Shown: positions 55,878 to 64,000 of the stretch, in pieces
Numbering within the stretch: position 1 is the stretch's first letter
Layout: each line of letters opens with the position of its first letter
From: Spirochaetota bacterium
GTDB lineage: Bacteria > Spirochaetota > UBA4802 > UB4802
Direction of reading: 5' to 3'
NCBI GenBank assembly: GCA_040756435.1
Contig: JBFLZD010000001.1
Coordinates: 103,692 to 167,691, forward strand
Length of the DNA: 64,000 bases
The notes under the pieces: model-generated
Database searches by the model: none
Told to the model about the DNA's origin: nothing
What the model saw: only the letters and a program-made list of their open reading frames with translations
Made by a program: the position numbers and the translations under genes

Positions 55878-56204
55878 TATTTATTGGGATAATTTTTTAT
55901 ACGTGGTACTGTATTTATGCTAAAAAGCTTCACTGCGTCATTATACATGACCAGATGAGAACTTTCTTATGGTCGTAGTAATGGTGGCTATGGTTTGGAA
56001 TGAGGTCAGTAAGTTTGTTTAAAACAGTGCTTAAGAATAAGATTACAAATATTTTTAAAGAAAAGTTTTAAAACATAGAAAAAACCACAATGAAAATTTC
56101 AATAATTGCATCGATAGTAACTGGTGAATGTTGTTTTATATTAAATTGGATAATAAATGAAAAGAGTAGTAGAATATTTTAATGTGCAATGATTAATAAT
56201 TATA
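55878..56204. other. Intergenic stretch without recognised features
   Basis: About 330 AT-rich bases between the tmRNA promoter and the mobile element. No gene or structure was recognised. Confidence 0.5.
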
Positions 56205-56213
56205 ATCAGAGAA

Positions 56214-56486
56214 CAGCAATAATTTCTTAAAAAATTTCATAATGAATATAGTGTACACCGGGGCCGTCTCAAAAGAAACTGTAGGGCATGCAATGGCGTG
56301 AGCGCAATGTCATTGCGAACGAAGTGAAGCAATCTCTATGCCCCTCAAAAGCAAGATTGCTTCGTCACTTCATTCCTCGCAATGACAGGAAAACAAAAGT
56401 CATTGCAAAGAGGTGTCTTTTGGGACACCCTTGGTGTACACTGTTTTATGTTTTATTCAAATTTACATATTTAAAAATAATTGGTG
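56214..56486. mobile_element. Palindromic mobile element, long form (copy 3)
   Basis: A 273-base copy in inverted orientation relative to copy 1, with a 173-base internal module (56260-56432). ATCAGAGAA occurs on both sides (56205-56213 and 56487-56495), a nine-base target duplication. The right duplication ends one base before the ATG of the IscU-like gene, so insertion took place in its translation-initiation region. Confidence 0.82.
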
Positions 56487-56496
56487 ATCAGAGAAT

Positions 56497-56865
56497 ATGA
56501 AAAATGATATTCTAAAAAACCATTTTTTACATCCACGTAATGTAGGAATAGTGCAAAACTATAATCATAAAATTATTGTCAAAAGTGATCAATGTAATGA
56601 TGTGATTACTTTTACGGTAACTATCGCACATACTACAATTGGTGATATTAAATTTGAAGCGTATGGATGTGGCTATGCCATAGCTGGTGCATCAGTGGTG
56701 AGCGATGCTGTTAAAGGTAAAGATATTGACGAGGGGATACGTGATGTGGAAGAAATGCTTAACACTATGATAATTCCGGATTCTAATATACGGTGCGTAC
56801 AGCTTTCATTGAAGGCCATAAAACAATTAAAGGATACCATACTATCAAATGGACATACAGCTTGA
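56497..56865 (+). CDS. IscU/NifU-like Fe-S cluster scaffold protein
   Basis: A 122-residue protein with three conserved cysteines: SDQCNDVI, AYGCGYAIAGAS and IRCVQLSL, corresponding to the three cluster-ligand Cys of IscU. The Asp after the first Cys is also kept. It assembles Fe-S clusters or delivers them to a specific client. The 5' region was altered by the mobile element, and the ribosome site is weak. It overlaps fdhD by 17 bases, so a role in maturing formate dehydrogenase or similar enzymes is plausible. Confidence 0.85.
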   Translation: MKNDILKNHFLHPRNVGIVQNYNHKIIVKSDQCNDVITFTVTIAHTTIGDIKFEAYGCGYAIAGASVVSDAVKGKDIDEGIRDVEEMLNTMIIPDSNIRCVQLSLKAIKQLKDTILSNGHTA

Positions 56866-57655
56866 AACGGTACACAATGTCAAAGCTTTTCAGTATCAGG
56901 AAGGTGCATTTGAGGAAATAACTGTACCAATAAGTACAGAGTATGGTATTACCATAGCAATCAATGGGAAGCCATTTGTTACCATTGCGTGTTCAGGCTC
57001 AGAGCTTTTTGAGCTTGCCACAGGATTTCTGGTTACTGAAGGCATCATAACCAATAAAAATGAAATTGAAGGAATACAATTTGATGCAAAAAATTTAATA
57101 ATGCATATTACAATAAAAGAAACAGATGCAATTGTTCAGCGTCTTTTTACCATTCGTTCAATAGTCTCAGGCTGTGGCAATGCAACACAAAAATCTGAAG
57201 GGTTAAAAAAATTAACACCACCAAGCGTGTCACCTGAAACCATTATAAAAATTGGGAAACAGTTTTATCAAACATCTGAATTGCATAAGCTCACCCATGG
57301 TGTTCATAGTGCAGGTTTGTACAAAACTACCGGCGAATGTATTGCCTTCTATGATGAGATAGGAAGGCACAGTGCAATTGATAAGTTAGCGGGGTATGCA
57401 TTATACAATGATATTCCACTCAATGACAAAATAGTGTATTCAACCGGTAGAATATCTGGTGAGATTATTCAGAAAGCCATTGTATCCGGATTTCCTATTA
57501 TTGCAACCAAAGGCTCACCTACATCACTGGCAATACAACTGGCAAACGAGTACAACGTGGTGCTGATAGCTAAGGTGAGGATAAATCGCTTTAGCGTGTT
57601 TACAACATCAATTGATCTTCACTCAATATTTGGTATGGGTTTAACGCTCAGATAA
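56849..57655 (+). CDS. fdhD: FdhD-family sulfurtransferase
   Basis: A 268-residue FdhD, which transfers sulfur from IscS to the molybdenum cofactor of formate dehydrogenase. Family motifs include GFLVTEGII, DEIGRHSAIDKLAGYAL and STGRISGEIIQKA. The usual CGxCG pair is incomplete: the segment is SGCGNA, keeping the first Cys only. It overlaps the IscU-like gene and precedes a cation transporter by 15 bases. No formate dehydrogenase was seen in this window. Confidence 0.88.
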   Translation: MDIQLETVHNVKAFQYQEGAFEEITVPISTEYGITIAINGKPFVTIACSGSELFELATGFLVTEGIITNKNEIEGIQFDAKNLIMHITIKETDAIVQRLFTIRSIVSGCGNATQKSEGLKKLTPPSVSPETIIKIGKQFYQTSELHKLTHGVHSAGLYKTTGECIAFYDEIGRHSAIDKLAGYALYNDIPLNDKIVYSTGRISGEIIQKAIVSGFPIIATKGSPTSLAIQLANEYNVVLIAKVRINRFSVFTTSIDLHSIFGMGLTLR

Positions 57656-57670
57656 TTATTAGGAGGAATA

Positions 57671-58270
57671 ATGGAAAATCTTTATCAAAAAGCATTAACA
57701 GTATCATATTTTACCGTTGGGTATAATATACTGGAAGGAGTGGCGTCTGTTATTGCGGGTGCTTTTGCCGGCAGTATTGCTCTGGTTGGTTTTGGTCTTG
57801 ATAGCTTTGTTGAGTCACTATCGGGTATGATAATGATATGGCGTTTTAAAAAACATGGCATTGTGTCACAAGAAGAGGAAGAAGAAGTTGAACAAAGGGC
57901 ACTGAAACTGGTGGGGTATACGTTTTTTATTCTGGCAGCATATATACTCTATGAGTCGGTAAAAAAATTATATTATGTAGAAATTCCTGATACAAGCCTG
58001 GTTGGGATTATTATTGCTGTATTGTCAATTATCATTATGCCAGCACTGTACGTTACAAAGGTGCAGGTGGGTAAGGCAATAGGCAGTAAAAGCTTGCTTT
58101 CGGATGCAAAGGAAACACTTGCCTGTACGTTTCTTTCGGTGGCGCTGCTACTTGGTCTGGGATTGAATTACCTGTGGGGTCTGTGGCAGGCCGACCCCAT
58201 TGTTGGAATTGTAGTGGCGTTTTATTTAATAAAAGAAGGCAGGGAGATAGTTACCGGGGAAGAGGATTAA
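57671..58270 (+). CDS. Cation-efflux-like membrane protein
   Basis: A 199-residue integral membrane protein with six hydrophobic segments. GSIALVGFGLDSFVESLSG and DAKETLACTF...ADPIVGIVVA resemble the TM2 and TM5 metal-site regions of cation diffusion facilitators, without the cytoplasmic C-terminal domain. AGGAGG precedes the ATG. It is likely part of the same unit as fdhD. The metal transported is unknown. Confidence 0.78.
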   Translation: MENLYQKALTVSYFTVGYNILEGVASVIAGAFAGSIALVGFGLDSFVESLSGMIMIWRFKKHGIVSQEEEEEVEQRALKLVGYTFFILAAYILYESVKKLYYVEIPDTSLVGIIIAVLSIIIMPALYVTKVQVGKAIGSKSLLSDAKETLACTFLSVALLLGLGLNYLWGLWQADPIVGIVVAFYLIKEGREIVTGEED

Positions 58271-58354
58271 TGGTTGAAAAAAGCTTGTTATTTTTATATA
58301 TTCTTTTAGTGTGGCAGGGTTGGTGTTATAATTAAAAACAACAGAAAGGATTGA

Positions 58355-60100
<1,746 letters not shown>

Positions 60101-60111
<11 letters not shown>

Positions 60112-60535
60112 CTATGCTAAAGGGAGAATAATTGATACTATTGAATTTATATCCAGAGAGATGAGTGAATTTTCAACTGATTATGCACAAAGGCAATATA
60201 AAGAATATGCGTCTGATAATAAACTGCAAAAGCTGATTGATAGGACAATAGAAAACATATTGACAGCTTTAATAGAAGTTAGTGGGACAGTTCTTGCTGA
60301 AAATGCCATTATGGCTGATAATTATGCTGATGTATTAAGAAAAACTGGTAATTTTTTTAATTTTCGTGATGATGAATGTGAGATATTAGCTACACTGGCT
60401 ATTCAAAGAAACAGGTTGGCCCATAGATATTTAAATTTTAGATGGCAGGTTGTGAAATATTATAAAGATAATGAAAATACTATAAAGAAGCTCATTTATG
60501 CTATATTTGAATATGAGAAAGGGAAAAATAGTTAA
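60101..60535 (+). CDS. hepT: HepT-type HEPN RNase toxin
   Basis: A 144-residue, all-helical HEPN-domain protein. RNRLAHRY is the RX4HXY catalytic motif of HepT RNases, with the Tyr that MntA modifies. AAGGATTTG lies just before the ATG. It is downstream of and overlapping mntA. It likely cleaves RNA when not modified. The convergent radical SAM gene begins right after. Confidence 0.88.
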
Positions 60536-60538
60536 ATT

Positions 60539-61660
60539 TTATATAAAATTTTTTAATATATCATTTACAGCCGCATCAACACTTTCATATTGCTGCAATA
60601 GCGAATAATAAAGCTGATCAATTTTAAAATTTGGATAATAATCGGCTAAATAACGGTATACTCCCATCCTTCTGCCAATAATAAATTTTTCCTGATCTTC
60701 CTGTGGCATTGATAGAAATTCATCTATTATTGCAAGCATGGTTGCTTTATCATAAGGGAATGTTCCTTCAACATCTTCAAGTAAATTCATCATGTGGTCA
60801 CTTGTCAGTCTACTGGTAATACCATCACAATGTTCTATAAAAAGTCGTATCTCCTGTACTTTTTCAACCTCGGATAATGGTGTCCATGAGCCTTGTTTCA
60901 TCATTTCATACAGAGGTGTCCCCGGGATGGGCACGGTGCTGCGCAGCCGAACAAAGGTTGGATTTGCAGTATTAATGACCAGGGCACTTTGAATAGCATT
61001 TTCTTCCATAAATTCTTTACCACCAAGTCCAGGCATATAATAATACGATACATCAAAGCCAGCTTCAACGGCCTTTTGCCCTGCATCTATGAGTTGCTGT
61101 TGTGTGGTTCCTTTGTTGACAAGTGCAAGCACGGTGTCAGAGCCTGATTCCATGCCTATATGAAGGCGGGTAAGTCCTGCCTGGCGTATTGCCTTCAAAT
61201 CATCCAGCGATTTTTTACTGATGGTTGCTGCACGCGCATACGAGGTAATGCGCTCTACAGTAGGGAAGCGGTTTTTTATGTGATTAAGAATTGTACACAG
61301 GTCTTTGGCCGATAGTACCAGTGAATTAGCATCCTGCAAAAAAGCTGACTTCATGCCATACTGCAGCCAAAATGCAACCTGCTCATAGTAATACAGTGGG
61401 GTATCATCAGTGCCTTTTGCATTTGGCAATGTGTGCATGGTAATACCATTGGAAGCTACATCCAGAATGCGCTGTGATAGGGTATATATTGCATCTATGT
61501 CAGCGATAACATCCTGGATAGGGCGCCGTGAAAACTGCTGGCCTTTATAGGTATGGCAGAATGCACATTTGTTCCAGGGGCAATTGCGCGTAACCCTTAT
61601 TAATATGCTATATGCCTCAGATGGTGGACGTATAGGTCCCAATTCAAATATATATGGCAT
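60539..61660 (-). CDS. Radical SAM protein with CX4CX2C cluster motif
   Basis: A 373-residue radical SAM protein. The cluster motif is NCPWNKCAFCH, a CX4CX2C spacing known in one branch of the superfamily instead of the standard CX3CX2C. GMESGSDTVLALVNKG and GFDVSYYYMPGLGG belong to the TIM-barrel SAM sites. CAGGAG lies before the ATG. The product is not predictable; a B12-binding or MiaB-like domain is not seen. Confidence 0.85.
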   Translation of the reverse strand: MPYIFELGPIRPPSEAYSILIRVTRNCPWNKCAFCHTYKGQQFSRRPIQDVIADIDAIYTLSQRILDVASNGITMHTLPNAKGTDDTPLYYYEQVAFWLQYGMKSAFLQDANSLVLSAKDLCTILNHIKNRFPTVERITSYARAATISKKSLDDLKAIRQAGLTRLHIGMESGSDTVLALVNKGTTQQQLIDAGQKAVEAGFDVSYYYMPGLGGKEFMEENAIQSALVINTANPTFVRLRSTVPIPGTPLYEMMKQGSWTPLSEVEKVQEIRLFIEHCDGITSRLTSDHMMNLLEDVEGTFPYDKATMLAIIDEFLSMPQEDQEKFIIGRRMGVYRYLADYYPNFKIDQLYYSLLQQYESVDAAVNDILKNFI

Positions 61661-61898
61661 TTGATTACTCCTGCTGGAATATAGTATATCAAAAAATGGC
61701 AGGTTTTCATGGAATTGGAAATGAAGGGCAGTTAAAAATGATTTTTCAATTGACAGTAATGGATTTTTTTACCAATTTAAATTCATTCACAGTAACTATC
61801 GCTTGACATACAAAAATGGAAAATACCTGTTGTTAAGGATATATTAAGGTAATCCATAGCTTATACAAGATTTATTATTTCCAGGAGAATAAAATATA

Positions 61899-63383
61899 AT
61901 GACTGAAGACATGAATGATCTTATACTGCAGCGTATTGAAAAAGTAAATGTACTGCGCAAAAAAGGCATAAATCCATATCCAATACGCTTTAAACGAACT
62001 CATACGGCAGCACAGATTAAAGAGTTATTTACCGAAGGGCAGGAATTGCAGGTAAAGGCTGCTGGCAGGATAAAATCTAAACGCGTTATGGGGAAGGCAA
62101 GCTTTGCGCATATTGAAGATTTAAGCGGGCTTGTCCAGGTGTACGCACGCCTTGACAGAATGGGTGATGAAAAATATGAGCTGTTTAAGACAATGGACCT
62201 GGGTGACATCATTGGTGTTGCCGGGCATGTGTTTAAAACAAAACAGGGTGAAATAACTATTGAAATAACCGATGTTATGTTGCTTGCTAAATGTATTCGC
62301 CCGCTTCCTGTTGTTAAGGAAAAGGATGGTAAGGTTTTTGACGAATTTGCGGATAAAGAGCAGCGATACCGACAGCGTTACGTGGATTTGATTGTCAATA
62401 CGCAGGTGCGCCAGCAGTTTATTCTCAGAAGCAGGCTCATTACCGGCATACGAACATTTTTAAATCAAAAAGATTTTATTGAGGTGGAAACACCTATGAT
62501 GCAGGCCATACCCGGTGGTGCGGCGGCTCGTCCGTTTATTACCCATCACAATGCACTGGATATTGATCTGTACTTGCGCATTGCACCGGAGTTGTATCTC
62601 AAACGGCTGCTTGTTGGTGGATTTGAGAAAGTGTATGAGTTAAACCGCAATTTTCGCAATGAAGGAATATCAACGCGCCATAATCCTGAGTTCACCATGC
62701 TTGAGCTGTATCAGGCGTATGCGGATTACAATGATATGATGGACATAACCCAGGAGATGATAAGTACACTGGCGCAGCAGCTACTGGGTACCATGGTCAT
62801 ACAGTATCAGGGTAACACGATTGACCTGACACCACCGTGGGATAAAATTACCTATGTTGATGCGCTGAAAAAATACACTGGCATTGATTTTCAGGAACTG
62901 TCGCACCGTGAAGCATTACGTAAAGCAAATGAAATGGGCATAGATGTTGATGAAGGCATGTCCAAATGGAAAATAGCCGAAGAGATGTTTGAAGAAAAGG
63001 TAGAGGCTAATATCATACAACCAACATTTATCATAGATTATCCCAAGGAACTATCGCCCCTTGCAAAAAGCCGGGAGGATAACCTTGAGTTTGTTGAGCG
63101 CTTTGAGGTATATATTGCAGGGCGCGAGATGGCTAATGCATTCAGTGAACTCAATGACCCATTTGACCAGCGTGAGCGCTTTGAACAGCAGGTAAAGATG
63201 CGTGAGGCTGGTGATGATGAGGCGCAGATGATGGACATAGATTACGTTACTGCGCTAGAATATGGGATGCCACCGGCAGGTGGTCTTGGCATTGGCATTG
63301 ACAGGCTGGCTATGCTTTTCATTGATACTGCATCAATTAAAGATACCATCCTATTCCCGCTGTTAAAACCTGAAAACCGGTAG
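61899..63383 (+). CDS. lysS: Lysyl-tRNA synthetase, class II
   Basis: A 494-residue LysRS. The N-terminal OB-fold (about 55-140, [21 protein letters not shown]) is followed by class II motifs: [20 protein letters not shown] (motif 1 region), [17 protein letters not shown] (motif 2) and [13 protein letters not shown] (motif 3). CCAGGAGAA lies 11 bases before the ATG. A typical-length bacterial enzyme. It is followed six bases later by the YqaA-type gene. Confidence 0.96.
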   Translation: MTEDMNDLILQRIEKVNVLRKKGINPYPIRFKRTHTAAQIKELFTEGQELQVKAAGRIKSKRVMGKASFAHIEDLSGLVQVYARLDRMGDEKYELFKTMDLGDIIGVAGHVFKTKQGEITIEITDVMLLAKCIRPLPVVKEKDGKVFDEFADKEQRYRQRYVDLIVNTQVRQQFILRSRLITGIRTFLNQKDFIEVETPMMQAIPGGAAARPFITHHNALDIDLYLRIAPELYLKRLLVGGFEKVYELNRNFRNEGISTRHNPEFTMLELYQAYADYNDMMDITQEMISTLAQQLLGTMVIQYQGNTIDLTPPWDKITYVDALKKYTGIDFQELSHREALRKANEMGIDVDEGMSKWKIAEEMFEEKVEANIIQPTFIIDYPKELSPLAKSREDNLEFVERFEVYIAGREMANAFSELNDPFDQRERFEQQVKMREAGDDEAQMMDIDYVTALEYGMPPAGGLGIGIDRLAMLFIDTASIKDTILFPLLKPENR

Positions 63384-63388
63384 CGCAT

Positions 63389-64000
63389 ATGGTTGCTCAT
63401 TATTCATATAAACAGTATGGGTTGCACATTCACAGGTTTTTATACGACTGGGTTCTTTCGTGGGCACATACGCCATTTGGCGAGCGAGCTTTATTTGTAC
63501 TTGCACTGGCCGAGTCATCTTTTTTCCCCATTCCACCTGATGTGTTGCTCATTGCACTGGTACTTGGTAAACGAGAAGCTTTTGCGCGGCTTGCCACTCT
63601 GTGTTCGGTTGCGTCAATTATTGGGGGGCTTGTAGGGTATGGTATTGGATATTTTTTATGGTATGATGGCGATAGTTTTTCAAAAATAGCCCTGTTCTTT
63701 TTTAATAATATCCCTGGATTTACCATTGAAACATTTACTGCTGCACGTCAGTTATATGACACCTATTCATTCTGGATAGTGTTCACCGCAGGGTTTACGC
63801 CAATTCCGTATAAAGTTATAACCATCACGGCCGGTGTTGCCAATATAAATATAGTTATATTTATACTAGCTTCGATTATTAGCCGTAGCTTACGGTTTTT
63901 TATGGTTGCAGGGCTGATATGGAAGTTTGGCGAACCAATTAATGCATTTATTAATAAATGGTTCAATGTATTGTCCATAGTGTTTGTTATCCTGCTTTTT
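63389..64000 (+). CDS. YqaA/DedA-type membrane protein, 3' end outside the window
   Basis: An open frame of 204 codons runs off the right edge without a stop. It contains LFVLALAESSFFPIPPDVLLIALVLGK, SVASIIGGLVGYGIGYFLWYDG and TAGFTPIPYKVITITAGVANI, which match the VTT/SNARE-associated YqaA family (membrane proteins related to DedA, implicated in lipid scrambling and envelope maintenance). It starts six bases after lysS and is probably co-transcribed. Confidence 0.85.
   Translation, partial: MVAHYSYKQYGLHIHRFLYDWVLSWAHTPFGERALFVLALAESSFFPIPPDVLLIALVLGKREAFARLATLCSVASIIGGLVGYGIGYFLWYDGDSFSKIALFFFNNIPGFTIETFTAARQLYDTYSFWIVFTAGFTPIPYKVITITAGVANINIVIFILASIISRSLRFFMVAGLIWKFGEPINAFINKWFNVLSIVFVILLF

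Overview
The window is a bacterial chromosome segment of low to moderate GC (roughly 38 % by impression), densely packed with short operons on both strands and very few long gaps. No rRNA, tRNA, phage, complete insertion sequence or CRISPR array was seen; the only structural RNA recognised is a tmRNA. Gene content (bacterial XPB helicase, DUF4015 protein, class III cyclase with a 7TM sensor, CheD/HDOD/STAS signalling genes, many lipoproteins and outer-membrane barrels, a ribbon-helix-helix-like protein reminiscent of Leptospira DUF1564) suggests a Gram-negative, probably Spirochaetota-related, anaerobic or facultative organism. This assignment is inference and is not proven by any marker here.

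Layout. 1-2.4 kb: a minus-strand operon (TetR regulator, SCP2 protein, M24 protein, start of a YjbQ gene) divergent from an ADP-forming acyl-CoA synthetase. 5-11.5 kb: MelB-like symporter, START-like protein, XPB helicase, DUF4015 protein. 11.9-20 kb: two outer-membrane barrels, a cyclase, a ribbon-helix-helix-like gene and a decayed relative, a dienoyl-CoA isomerase-like crotonase and an AsmA protein, separated by repeat-rich gaps. 20.4-27.8 kb: MscS channel, then a pentahaem cytochrome c followed by ccmA-B-C-D-E-F. 27.8-31 kb: smpB, guaA, purE. 31-45.6 kb: TPR/Mrr-like protein and lipoprotein, methyltransferase, UspA, two sodium symporters (one with a tiny membrane partner), MBL hydrolase, and a CheD-HDOD-zinc ribbon-methyltransferase-STAS cluster. 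45.8-55.8 kb: GTP-type PEPCK, aminotransferase, degenerate signal peptidase, HEAT protein, a paaK-ACT-iorA-iorB operon, a lipoprotein and tmRNA. 56.5-64 kb: IscU-like scaffold, fdhD, cation transporter, purA with an MntA/HepT toxin-antitoxin pair, radical SAM protein, lysS and a YqaA/DedA-type protein cut by the window end.

Together the metabolic genes point to amino-acid and fatty-acid use through CoA thioesters: indolepyruvate oxidoreductase and aryl-CoA ligase, ADP-forming acyl-CoA synthetase, dienoyl-CoA isomerase and SCP2, with PEPCK linking to gluconeogenesis, plus periplasmic multihaem electron transfer supported by a System I haem pathway.

The most notable non-genic signals are (i) the octamer GCGATAGT/ACTATCGC, found at least 23 times on both strands and in all codon phases, against one or two expected by composition; (ii) a palindromic mobile element with 9-12 bp target duplications, seen once as a 121 bp form and twice as a form of about 270 bp carrying an internal repeat module; and (iii) a double-hairpin repeat of about 120 bp, two inverted copies of which flank the mscS gene. 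A methyltransferase gene interrupted at a run of seven G is a candidate for phase variation or a sequencing error.
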